NCBI GenBank assembly: GCA_028689545.1 | Contig: JAQVCX010000011.1 | Coordinates: 1 to 54,952 of the forward strand | From: Parabacteroides sp. | GTDB taxonomy: Bacteria; Bacteroidota; Bacteroidia; Bacteroidales; Tannerellaceae | DNA length: 54,952 nt | Direction of reading: 5' to 3' | Part shown: positions 10,990-19,613 of the stretch, piece by piece | How positions within the stretch are numbered: the first letter of the stretch is position 1 | Layout of the letters: each line of letters starts with the position of its first letter | Translations under genes and position numbers: made by a program | Notes under the pieces: model-generated | Databases searched by the model: none | Told to the model about the DNA's origin: nothing | The model's input: the letters and a program-made list of their open reading frames with translations, nothing else

Positions 10990-11286
10990 TAATGCAACTA
11001 ATGCAACTAATGCACTGCATTATTTCCACACACGTGCGTACATATATAAGATATGGTTTTATTTATGATTTATGATTTATGGTGTTCTGCTTTGATTTGG
11101 GTTCCGTCGGACGGAGGTCTCTCCTGGAATTTCCCAAGCCTAGCGGGGATCGGATCGGGGAACACCATAAATCATAAATCATACATCATAAATCATACAT
11201 CACACATCATAAATTAAGCTTCGCCTATATAATGTACGCACGTGTGTGGAAATAATGCAGTGCATTACTTGCATTACTTGCATTAC
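10990..11286. repeat. Nested inverted repeats upstream of tRNA-Gly
   Basis: Outer arms 10990-11048 and 11226-11286 are complementary over about 59 bp with two mismatches and one indel. Each arm holds 9-bp direct repeats (AATGCAACT on the left, TGCATTACT on the right) and a TGCACTGCA palindrome. Inside, arms 11065-11087 and 11160-11182 form a second perfect 23-bp inverted repeat (ATGATTTATGATTTATGGTG plus TTC). A GC-rich 72-bp centre holds a small CCGTC/GACGG hairpin. With the array at 10874-10961 this fills the 631-bp gap between the DUF4105 gene and the tRNA. No credible protein frame is seen. Confidence 0.8.
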
Positions 11287-11344
11287 TTTCGGCCTCGAAA
11301 GTATCTTATTTATGCGTAGGCATTCGTTATTTTCTCTTGAAATA

Positions 11345-11375
11345 CTTGCACGGAGAAAAATAATAGCTATATTTG
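11345..11375 (+). promoter_or_regulatory. Promoter of tRNA-Gly
   Basis: CTTG at 11345-11348 and TATATTTG at 11368-11375, spacing 19 bp. The predicted start is only a few bases before the mature tRNA 5' end at 11386. Confidence 0.65.
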
Positions 11376-11385
11376 CACCCGCAAT

Positions 11386-11458
11386 GCGGTAGTAGCTCAG
11401 TTGGTAGAGCATCAGCTTCCCAAGCTGAGGGTCACGAGTTCGAGCCTCGCCTACCGCT
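11386..11458 (+). tRNA. tRNA-Gly (anticodon CCC)
   Basis: A 73-nt cloverleaf. The acceptor stem GCGGTAG pairs with CTACCGC, with T as discriminator. The D arm GCTC/GAGC and anticodon stem TCAGC/GCTGA enclose the loop TTCCCAA, giving anticodon CCC (reads GGG). The T arm is CACGAGTTCGAGCCTCG-like with the TTCGA core. The 3' CCA is not encoded. It has its own promoter and terminator. Confidence 0.93.
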
Positions 11459-11472
11459 CTCTTTTGATAGTA

Positions 11473-11508
11473 AAGCGGTCGTGTATCTAAATACGGCCGC
11501 TTTTTTTT
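11473..11508 (+). terminator. Terminator after tRNA-Gly
   Basis: Stem AAGCGGTCGT / ACGGCCGCTT with one G-U pair and a 10-nt loop, followed by eight T. Confidence 0.85.
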
Positions 11509-11592
11509 GTTACCAGGACGCACCTCTTTCCGCTCATAAGAGAAGGGGGCGTGGCATATGGAAAGAATACATCTATAATATAATTTAAGGAA

Positions 11593-12360
11593 ATGGAAAA
11601 ACTAGTCTTGATAAAGGTAGGAGGGAAGATCGTGGAGGAAGAGGAGACGCTTCGTCGGTTATTGAGCGATTTCGCCGCTATAGAAGGATATAAGGTGTTG
11701 GTGCATGGGGGCGGACGCTCGGCTACCAAGCTTGCCGCCCAGCTGGGCATCGAGTGCAAGATGGTGAACGGACGTCGTATCACGGATGCCGAGACCTTGA
11801 AGGTCGTGACGATGGTCTATGGCGGGTTGGTGAATAAGAATATCGTGGCCGGCCTGCAAGCGCTGGGGGTAAATGCCTTGGGCCTCACCGGGGCGGACAT
11901 GAACTTGATGCGCTCCGACAAACGCCCCGTGAAGGAGGTGGACTACGGGTTCGTAGGCGACGTGAAGGAGGTGAACGCCGATCTGCTAGCCACCCTTATC
12001 CATCAAGGAATTGTGCCGGTATTGGCCCCTCTCACGCACGATAAGCAAGGCCATATGCTGAATACGAACGCCGATACGATAGCGGGAGAGGCCGCTAAAG
12101 CGCTGGCGAGACATTTCGAGGTGACATTGATGTTCTGTTTCGAGAAAAAAGGGGTCTTGCGAGACGAGAGGGACGACGAGAGCGTGATACCCGAAATCGA
12201 CCGTAGCGCGTTTAAGGAATACGTGGAGCAAGGCATTATCCAAGGGGGCATGATCCCGAAGCTGGAAAACGCTTACCAAGCGATAGACGCCGGGGTGAAG
12301 CAAGTGATTATCACGCAAGCCACCGAGATTCACCAAGGAAAAGGTACAAGAGTCTTTTAA
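11593..12360 (+). CDS. argB: Acetylglutamate kinase
   Basis: 255 residues, the usual length for ArgB. It phosphorylates N-acetyl-L-glutamate (or an N-acyl analogue) in arginine synthesis, in the cytoplasm. Family motifs: KVGGKIVEEE (phosphate-binding Lys/Gly), VLVHGGGRSATKLAAQLGI (substrate loop), GLTGADMNL, LNTNADTIAGEAAKAL, and GMIPKLENAYQAIDAGVKQV near the end. In Bacteroides fragilis the arginine route is reported to use N-succinyl rather than N-acetyl intermediates, so the true substrate here could be N-succinylglutamate; this is inference. No other arg genes are in the window. A terminator follows. Confidence 0.93.
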   Translation: MEKLVLIKVGGKIVEEEETLRRLLSDFAAIEGYKVLVHGGGRSATKLAAQLGIECKMVNGRRITDAETLKVVTMVYGGLVNKNIVAGLQALGVNALGLTGADMNLMRSDKRPVKEVDYGFVGDVKEVNADLLATLIHQGIVPVLAPLTHDKQGHMLNTNADTIAGEAAKALARHFEVTLMFCFEKKGVLRDERDDESVIPEIDRSAFKEYVEQGIIQGGMIPKLENAYQAIDAGVKQVIITQATEIHQGKGTRVF

Positions 12361-12407
12361 ATAGAAGACGGTGTGCCCGTCCGATTGATATTAAATTGAT
12401 GTTACTG

Positions 12408-12450
12408 GAGGTGTGTCATATCGTGAATTATGACACACCTCTATTTATTT
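12408..12450 (+). terminator. Terminator after argB
   Basis: Perfect 13-bp arms (GAGGTGTGTCATA at 12408-12420, complement at 12429-12441), followed by TATTTATTT. From here to 12753 is AT-rich and I see nothing else. Confidence 0.75.
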
Positions 12451-12753
12451 GGGAAGAGACAGGCTCGCAAGGAACGATTTCCTTTAGGGATGAAAGAAAA
12501 ACGTGACGAAAAGTGACGGATTACAAGAAACCACCCTCTTTTTCTTGCTAATATATACAAATCTATTAAAATGATATGAAAAACACATGTATTCTTTATT
12601 TCTGCAAAGAGAGTTAACTAAAAAACGCTAATAGAAAGGTTTGTTTCGTGATATTATGATATGTTTAGAGTGTCAAAAGTATTTATTTAGGCTACGTAAA
12701 ATATCTTTTTGTAGCTTGAAATGATATTGATGTGACATTTAATCATGTATTTA

Positions 12754-12786
12754 TTTGTTTTTAACAAAAGATATTTCATATATTTG
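12754..12786 (+). promoter_or_regulatory. Promoter of the first susC
   Basis: TTTG at 12754-12757 and TATATTTG at 12779-12786, spacing 21 bp: a full match to the Bacteroidetes consensus. The leader would be about 70 nt. Confidence 0.7.
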
Positions 12787-12864
12787 CGGCGTGGTTTTTA
12801 TAGGCCAATGTAATTATATGTGATTTTTGATTGAAATATTAATTGTTAAACAAAAAGAGTGTTT

Positions 12865-15800
12865 ATGAGAAGGTTGACTTTTTTATTATTATGCCTGTTT
12901 ATAGGCATAGGAGTCGCAACGGCACAGACGATGAAGGTAACAGGTACTGTTATATCATCGGAAGATCAGCAACCCGTGATCGGTGCGGCTGTCGTTGTGA
13001 AAGGCACTACGATTGGTACGGTTACTGACTTTGAGGGTAACTTTAGTTTAGATGTGCCGAGAGATGCTAAAACTATCTTTGTTTCTTACGTGGGATTGAA
13101 AACGAAGGAAGCCCCCGTATCATCCGTAATGAATATCATTATGGACTCGGACTCCAAAGCCCTGGACGAGGTCGTCGTAACCGCCATGGGGTTGAGCCGG
13201 GAGAAGAAATCATTGGGTTATGCGCTGCAAGAGGTTAAGTCGGAGGAGATTACTAAGGCTGGCCAAATGAGTGTTGCCAATTCTTTGTCGGGTAAGGTTG
13301 CAGGTGTGCAGGTTACTTCCCAAGGTGGACAAGTAGGCGCGTCGCAGAATATCGTGATTCGCGGTAATTCTTCTTTCGGTAATAATCAGCCGCTTATCGT
13401 AGTGGATGGTGTTCCTATGACGAATGATAATGCGAAGGGTAGTTCTGTTATCTTAGGATCCGGTTTGAATGATATCAATACGGAAGATATCGAATCTATC
13501 TCCGTGTTGAAGGGAGGTTCTGCCGCTCTTTACGGTATGCGTGCGGGTAATGGCGTTATCTTGATCACGACGAAATCCGGGAAGAAAGACAAGGGTATAA
13601 CCATCTCTTACGATGGTGATATCACGATGGATCGTATTTACAATTTGCCGAAGTTGCAAAATAAATATGGCCAAGGTTATTACGGAACTGAGTTCGATTG
13701 GAAAGAAAGCGGATATACGGGTTCTTATCAAGACTTTGCCTCTAATTACGGATATTCCTATAAGGATGGGGCCGGTGGCGGTGTAAACGATAACGCGGAT
13801 GAGTCTTGGGGACCTCGCTTGGACATAGGTTTGCAGCTTCCGCAATATAATAGTCCGGTAGTGGATGGTGTTCGTCAAGCTACTCCTTGGGTTTCCCATT
13901 CCAACAATATCAAGGACTTCTTCCAGACAGGCCTTTCTACAAGCCATACGATCGCATTGACCTCCACGACGGAAAAATCTTCCACTCGTGCTTCTATCTC
14001 TTATCGCGATCAGCAGGGTACTACGCCAAATACGGATCAGCAGCGTTATGCGGCAGCCTTGAATACGAAAATGAATTTCAATAAATATCTGGAGTTTGAC
14101 TTGTCCGCGAATTACGTGCGTACCACGAGCGGCAATCTTCCCGGTACCGGTTATGATGGCCGTAACGTATTGCAATCGTTGCTGCAGTGGCATGGACGTC
14201 AGATCGATATGGCGGACCTGAAAGCGAACTGGGATCAAAAAGACGAGAATGGCGCTTATACGCATTATAACTGGCAGAAAGAGTATGCGGTAAATCCTTA
14301 TTGGGTCTTGAACAAGAACTTGAATAAATATACGCGTGACCGTATATATGGTAAGTCTTCCTTGTGGATTAAGCCGACGGACTGGTTAAAGTTCGAGGGG
14401 CGTATCGGTTTGGATACCTATTTCTCAAACCAGTTGTCAAATGTGGAATGGAGCGTAGATTATCCGGATGGTTATTTCCGTGATTACGACCGTGGAACAA
14501 CAGAGATAAACGCGGACTTCATCGCTTATTTCAATAAGCAATTCGGTGATTTCCAAGTGAACGCGTTGGCGGGAGCGAACTATAGGGATTATAAATATTA
14601 TATCAAGACAATCGGAGCGGATGAGTTGACTGTTCCCGGATTATATACGGTAGCCAACGCGAAAGGATCTGCCATCGCTGAGGAAAACCATGAGGCTCGT
14701 CGTTCTAATTCTGTTTATGCCAACGCTTCTATTGGATGGAAGAACCAAGCGTATGTAGATATTAGCATTCGTAACGACTGGGATTCTACGATTAAGGATG
14801 CCTTCTTCTATCCGTCTTCAGCGCTAGCTGGATCTTGACAGAGACATTGCCTTCCTTGACCGAGGCTGGCTGGTTGAACTTCTTGAAGATTCGCGGAGGT
14901 TGGGCAAAGATTGGTTCCGCTACGGATCCCTATCTGTCGAACGCATACTATTCCGTGCTGACAGCTCCTTTCGGAGGAACTAGCTTGTATTATAATCCCA
15001 TCACTTTCCCCGCTTTGCAATTGCGTCCGGAAATGGTGAAAACTTGGGAGGTAGGCGCTGAGGCGAGCTTTTTGCAAAATCGCTTGCGTTTAGATCTGGC
15101 TTATTACCAGAAAACGACGACCGACCAGATCATGAAGGCACGTGTTTCTACTGCTACCGGCTATCAATCTATGATGATTAATGCGGGTGAGATCAGCAAT
15201 AAGGGTGTTGAGTTACAACTATCTGGTGACATTTTCAAGAATCCGCAGGGATTTAGCTGGACAGCTACCTTGAACTGGTCTAGAGACCGGAGCAAGATCG
15301 TCGAGTTATACACAGACCCGACTACCGGTGAATCATTGGATGCTTACCAGATAGGTAGCAGCTGGAGCTGCTATAACTACGCCATGCCGGGTAAGAGCTG
15401 GGGTACTTTAGTGGGCACTGGCTATACCTATAATGAGGATGGCTCTATCTTGGTACAGGACGGTATGCCTGTCGCCGAGTCGAATAAGGAAATCGGTGAT
15501 GTGTCTCCGGATTGGTTGGCTGGTTTCAGCAATGAATTCTCTTACAAGAATTGGAGTTTAGGTTTCTTGTTGGATTTCCGCAAGGGTGGTGATGTTTATT
15601 CTGTCTCTCAAGCGTTTGGTACTTATACGGGTATCTATGATTTCACCGCGGAAGGTGATTTGCGTGAGAATGGTGTGATTGCCGGACAAAATGTCTTGAC
15701 GGATAAGGTCTTCAAGAATGCCGACGGAAGCGTTAATACGACGGCTGTCAACGCCGAGGATTTCTTCGGTAATTACTACAATATTTGCGAGATGGCTGTC

Positions 15801-16064
15801 TTTGATGGCTCGTTCTTGAAATTGCGCGAGGCTCATATCACGTACACATTCCCGAAATCGATCTTGGCGAAGACTAAATGCCTGAAAGCGGCTCATGTAT
15901 CCTTGATCGGAACGAACTTAGCGTTGCTATGGGTACACAAGTCTAACATTATCCATTTGGATCCGGAATCAACGACTGGCGCTTTGAATGAAAATGTAGG
16001 TTTTGAGTCGAACTCTTATCCTCCTTCTCGCAGCTTTGGTTTGAAAGTGGGTGTGACATTCTAA
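12865..16064 (+). pseudogene. SusC-family TonB-dependent transporter, frameshifted
   Basis: Two frames together form one SusC of about 1066 residues. The first part (12865-14838) has a signal peptide (MRRLTFLLLCLFIGIGVATAQ region), a CarboxypepD_reg-like domain, the DEVVVTAMG segment and a plug (PLIVVDGVPM; ITTKSG). The second part continues the barrel to a terminal Phe (SFGLKVGVTF) at 16064. The frame is lost near 14821-14823. Upstream reads FFYPSSALAGS then stop; one base later the same DNA reads ASWILTETLPSL, exactly what a SusC barrel needs. A one-base deletion explains it. No slippery heptamer is visible. It may be a true pseudogene, an on/off allele or a sequencing error. ATG at 12865 is preferred to GTG at 12859. 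SusD follows 29 bp downstream. Confidence 0.85.
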
Positions 16065-16093
16065 ATTTGTATCATTTATCATATAATAGAAAC

Positions 16094-17614
16094 ATGAAAA
16101 AATATATTAAGAATATAGCGATTGCGTGCGTATCCATCTCTTCTTTATTTATGATAGGATGTACGAATTCGTTCGAAGAGGTGAATAAGGATCCTGATAA
16201 CGCGGAGAATGTCCCTACTGACAATTTGTTGGCATATTCATTATATTATACTTCATACCGTTGTTACGACCGTTGGTTCGCCATGGATGAACCCATGTCG
16301 TTCGGTGGGTATGTCGCTAAGATGAGTTATATAGATGAGGCTCGTTATCAATTTCGTCCGGGTGTGCAAGATACGAACTGGGAGTACATCTATCGTGTGC
16401 TTAACAACGTGATGGATATCCAAAAGCGTTCGGAAGCTTCCCCCAATATGCTGAATGTGGCGAAGGTGCTGGAAGTGCATTTGATCCAGATCGCTACGGA
16501 TCGCTGGCGTGATGTGCCTTATTCGGCCGCTGTCAAGATGGCAGAGGGGACTTTGACTCCCACTTACGATAAGCAAGAGGATATTTATCCCGCTATGTTG
16601 GCGAAATTGAAGGAGGCCGCGGATGGCTTTGCCGAAGGAGGCGATGACGATATCAGTGGAGGCGACCTGTTGTTTGGCGGTGACATGTTGAAGTGGCAGA
16701 AGTATTGCAATTCCTTGCGCTTACGCTTGGCGATCCGTATATCGGGTGTGGACGCGGCCTTGGCCAAGTCTACGATAGAGGAGGTATTGGGTAATGCCGC
16801 TAAATATCCGATCATGGAGTCGAACGATGATAACGCTTTCTTTATGTGGCAAGGAGATGACTCAAACTATTACGAGCCTATCGCTGATGCCTATCGTACA
16901 CGTAAGACCGAGTTCTGTTGCTCGGATGTAATGGTTAATTATTTATTGGAGAATAAAGACCCGCGTATCTCGGTATATTGCGCTCCTACGAAATCGAGCC
17001 AGACACCTCCGGGTGTAGGCGAGACCGAATCTGATTATACCGACGGAACTCCGGTGTATAGAGGATATACGATTGGCGCGAGCAGCAACCCTACGGCCAG
17101 CAAGTATTCTGTTTGGGGATATAGATATGGCCAGGACTTAGGTGGGTTCTCTCCTTATATGCGTGTGGCCGAAGTGTATTTCCATATAGCGGAGGCCGCT
17201 AAGCTGGGCTATAACACGCATGGCATGACTGCCGAGGAAGCCTATACGAAAGGCGTAGAATCCTCATTGACGGAGAATGGCGTGAGTGATGCCGATGTGA
17301 CGGCCTATTTGGAGGGTGCCGGCAAGTTCGACGGATCGTTGAAGCAGATCTGGTATGAGGAATGGGTCGCCATGTTCAAGCAGGCGATGGAAGGCTGGTC
17401 CTTGTATCGGCGTACGGGGGTTCCTGAGACGAACTATATAGCTCCGGGACGGGCGAATAAATATGCGAATCATAATGTTCCTCCTTTCCGTTCACCGTAT
17501 CCAAATACGGAACTTTCGTTGAATGGTACGAATAACGCTCCTTTCAATGCGGAGGTTGTGGACGACTTCTGGGGCAAGCAAATGTGGTGGGATACACGTA
17601 CAGGCGTTCATTAA
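16094..17614 (+). CDS. SusD/RagB-family nutrient-binding lipoprotein
   Basis: 506 residues from the ATG at 16094; the frame opens at a TTG at 16067 but only the later start gives a clean lipoprotein signal with lipobox (FMIGC). SusD proteins are helical TPR-like surface lipoproteins that cap the partner SusC barrel and deliver ligand. Visible features: acidic residues soon after the Cys (TNSFEEVNKDPD), suggesting surface export; WEYIYRVLNNVMDIQKRSEA in the TPR part; LLFGGDMLKWQKYCNSLRLR, a hallmark segment; and RVAEVYFHIAEAAKLG near the C-terminal region. It is intact although its SusC partner is frameshifted. Ligand unknown. A strong terminator follows. Confidence 0.9.
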   Translation: MKKYIKNIAIACVSISSLFMIGCTNSFEEVNKDPDNAENVPTDNLLAYSLYYTSYRCYDRWFAMDEPMSFGGYVAKMSYIDEARYQFRPGVQDTNWEYIYRVLNNVMDIQKRSEASPNMLNVAKVLEVHLIQIATDRWRDVPYSAAVKMAEGTLTPTYDKQEDIYPAMLAKLKEAADGFAEGGDDDISGGDLLFGGDMLKWQKYCNSLRLRLAIRISGVDAALAKSTIEEVLGNAAKYPIMESNDDNAFFMWQGDDSNYYEPIADAYRTRKTEFCCSDVMVNYLLENKDPRISVYCAPTKSSQTPPGVGETESDYTDGTPVYRGYTIGASSNPTASKYSVWGYRYGQDLGGFSPYMRVAEVYFHIAEAAKLGYNTHGMTAEEAYTKGVESSLTENGVSDADVTAYLEGAGKFDGSLKQIWYEEWVAMFKQAMEGWSLYRRTGVPETNYIAPGRANKYANHNVPPFRSPYPNTELSLNGTNNAPFNAEVVDDFWGKQMWWDTRTGVH

Positions 17615-17657
17615 CTACTAGTTAGCATAGACATACCAATTGCCTGTATGCTACAGA

Positions 17658-17689
17658 GGGGTTGCTCGTGATGAGTGACCCCTTTTTTT
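17658..17689 (+). terminator. Terminator after first susCD pair
   Basis: 10-bp stem GGGGTTGCTC / GAGTGACCCC (two G-U pairs), 5-nt loop, then seven T. Confidence 0.85.
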
Positions 17690-17721
17690 ATCATTATGCT
17701 GTTATTTTTAAATAAACAATG

Positions 17722-17729
17722 TACCTTTG
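17722..17729 (+). promoter_or_regulatory. -7 element for the ABC ATPase gene
   Basis: TACCTTTG fits TAnnTTTG; the -33 region is poor. Transcription would start near 17736, which excludes starts upstream of 17750 in the open frame. Confidence 0.5.
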
Positions 17730-17749
17730 CGCGTATTAGTAAGAAAAAG

Positions 17750-19219
17750 ATGGAAAAAGAAGGAAAGATGGTGGTAGATATCAAGAATATCGTTACCCGT
17801 TTGCCGGAACTGCGGTTTACGGCTCCCGTGAATTGGCGGATCGATGAAGGGCAGCAATGGGCCGTGATCGGTCCGAATGGAGCGGGAAAGACCTTGATAG
17901 CGGACATTATGCGGCGGAAATTCGCTTTCAAGGAAGGCGAGGTGGTATTCGCCGGAGAGGGGAACGTAAGCGATTTTATCAAAAGTATAGCGTTTAAGGA
18001 TATATATTCGTTGGCGGATTGCCGGAACTCTTATTATCAACAGCGTTGGCACGCTACGGAGACGGATGAGATGCCTACCGTAGGGGAGTTGCTGGAGGAA
18101 TATGCCGGCTCCGCTGATCTGGCGAAGATACTGGCCCTTTTCGGTATTGAGGACCTGTTGCCGAAACGCTTGATCTTCCTTTCGAGCGGTGAGCTGCGGA
18201 AATTCCTGATCGTCCGGACGCTGCTTAGCCGGCCCCGTGTCTTGATACTGGATAACCCCTTTATCGGCCTGGACGCTCCCTCCCGGGATTTATTGGTGGA
18301 GATGCTGGGGCAGATGACGAACTTGCATGGGGTGCAGGTCGTTTTATTATTATCGAATCCGCGGGACATACCGCGGATGATCACGCACGTGTTGCCTATC
18401 CACGATCGTACTTGCCTGCCTTCGCTGACGCGTGAGGAGTTTATGGCGGATACGGAATTGATCGCCCGCCTTTTCCCGACGGAAGGCGTGGGCGCGAGGG
18501 AGGTGGGAGAGGTTCGCCTGCCGGTGGATAGCGACAAGATAGCCTCTTCCCATGAGGTGACCTTGCGCATGGAGCATGTGAAGATACGCTATGGCAGCCG
18601 TACGATCCTGAAAGACTTGGATTGGGAGATCAAGAATGGGGAGAAGTGGGCGCTGTTCGGTCCGAATGGAGCCGGCAAGTCTACCTTGCTGAGCCTGGTT
18701 TATGCGGACAATCCCCAGTCGTACGCCAATACGTTGTATTTGTTTGATAAGAAGAGAGGCACCGGAGAAAGTATTTGGGACATCAAGAAGCGTATCGGAT
18801 ACGTGTCGCCGGAGATGCACCTCTATTATAAGGAGAATGTACCTACCTTGAATATTGTGGGTTCGGGCTTTTTCGACTCGATCGGCTTGTTTCGCAAGTG
18901 CAACGCCGAGCAAGAGGCGGTAGCGCTGGAGTGGATGAGGGTCTTTGGTATCGAGCACCTGAGGAATCGTCTATTCTTGACCCTATCATCCGGGGAGCAA
19001 CGCCTGGTCCTATTGGCGAGGGCTTTCGTGAAAGATCCCGACTTGATTATACTGGATGAGCCGCTCCACGGCCTGGATGTGAGCAATAAGAAAAAGGCGG
19101 CCGCCATTATCGAGCGATTCTGCGATCGCCCGGGAAAGACCTTGATCTACGTAACCCATTACCCGCATGAGCTACCGGCCTGCGTGGATAAGCGGTTCGA
19201 GCTGGCGAAAATGAGTTGA
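17750..19219 (+). CDS. Tandem ABC ATPase, ModF-like
   Basis: 489 residues from the ATG at 17750, chosen because the -7 box at 17722-17729 lies inside the longer frame that opens at 17675. Two ATPase domains without membrane segments: NBD1 (about 8-230) with Walker A GPNGAGKT (41-48), LSSGE and LILDNP; NBD2 (about 268-489) with GPNGAGKST (304-312), LSSGEQ and LIILDEP. NBD2 is canonical, with catalytic Glu437 and switch His (VTHYPHE). NBD1 has Asn169 for Glu and Ser-Asn for the switch Thr-His, so only one site is likely to hydrolyse ATP. The layout resembles E. coli ModF/YlmA-type cytoplasmic ATPases, whose role is unclear. No molybdate genes are nearby, so no symbol is given. Confidence 0.85.
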   Translation: MEKEGKMVVDIKNIVTRLPELRFTAPVNWRIDEGQQWAVIGPNGAGKTLIADIMRRKFAFKEGEVVFAGEGNVSDFIKSIAFKDIYSLADCRNSYYQQRWHATETDEMPTVGELLEEYAGSADLAKILALFGIEDLLPKRLIFLSSGELRKFLIVRTLLSRPRVLILDNPFIGLDAPSRDLLVEMLGQMTNLHGVQVVLLLSNPRDIPRMITHVLPIHDRTCLPSLTREEFMADTELIARLFPTEGVGAREVGEVRLPVDSDKIASSHEVTLRMEHVKIRYGSRTILKDLDWEIKNGEKWALFGPNGAGKSTLLSLVYADNPQSYANTLYLFDKKRGTGESIWDIKKRIGYVSPEMHLYYKENVPTLNIVGSGFFDSIGLFRKCNAEQEAVALEWMRVFGIEHLRNRLFLTLSSGEQRLVLLARAFVKDPDLIILDEPLHGLDVSNKKKAAAIIERFCDRPGKTLIYVTHYPHELPACVDKRFELAKMS

Positions 19220-19250
19220 GACAGGCCTCGCCCTTCCCCTCGGTATGGAT

Positions 19251-19391
19251 GTAAGTGATTAGCCCCATGAAGTTAAGTGATTAGCTTCATGGGGCTAACT
19301 CATTTGCGTTAGGGAGTTAAGTCTGTAGCCCCATGGAGTTAAGTTCGTAGCCCCATGGAGTTAAGTCCGTAGCCTCCTGGAGTTAAGTTCC
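19251..19391. repeat. Tandem 22-bp repeat plus hairpin, locus D
   Basis: Three contiguous 22-bp units start at 19316, 19338 and 19360 (GTTAAGTCTGTAGCCCCATG then GA) and a fourth begins at 19382. Two 21-bp variants precede them (19251, 19272). A perfect 14-bp inverted repeat (TTAGCCCCATGAAG, 19259-19272 with 19285-19298) lies inside and may end ABC-gene transcription. The rest of the 394-bp gap to 19613 holds only the promoter at 19496-19525. Confidence 0.8.
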
Positions 19392-19495
19392 TTTTTTGTC
19401 TTGCTTTCGTGCCGTTGGGGGCGTATGGATGGATGCCCTCCGATGCGGCTTTGATTTTATTTCACGCTGTTTTATTTATTTTTCTTATTTATTTA

Positions 19496-19525
19496 TTTGG
19501 TATAATAAATTTATTGTTACATTTG
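19496..19525 (+). promoter_or_regulatory. Promoter of the second susC
   Basis: TTTG at 19496-19499 and TACATTTG at 19518-19525, spacing 18 bp. The leader is about 80 nt. Confidence 0.6.
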
Positions 19526-19613
19526 CAGATGTGCCAAATCTTAATATTGCTGAGTTCCTAATGAAATAATGTGAATTAGTTATATATAAGTTAAAACAAA
19601 AAAGAGTGTGTCT

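Noticed and set aside
10812-10997. 61-codon minus-strand frame rich in Gly, Tyr and Trp
   Set aside because: Made entirely of the 22-bp tandem repeat; no start signal or promoter.
11386-11458. tRNA-Gly as an integration site
   Set aside because: No duplicate of the tRNA 3' end and no integrase adjoining; the recombinase is 13.5 kb away.
11200-11523. Open frame on the minus strand with a protein-like GEARTRDPQLGK segment
   Set aside because: It is the antisense of tRNA-Gly plus repeat arms; this phrase is a well-known artefact of translating tRNA complements.
14820-14840. Programmed ribosomal frameshift joining the two susC halves
   Set aside because: No slippery heptamer or downstream pseudoknot is evident, and SusC genes are not known to use frameshifting; a simple indel explains it.
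14835-16064. Separate gene starting at TTG 14835
   Set aside because: It lacks a signal peptide and begins in the middle of a barrel; it is the 3' part of the upstream susC.
17750-19219. Naming the tandem ABC ATPase modF or linking it to molybdate uptake
   Set aside because: No molybdate transporter genes adjoin and NBD1 is degenerate; only the domain layout is supported.
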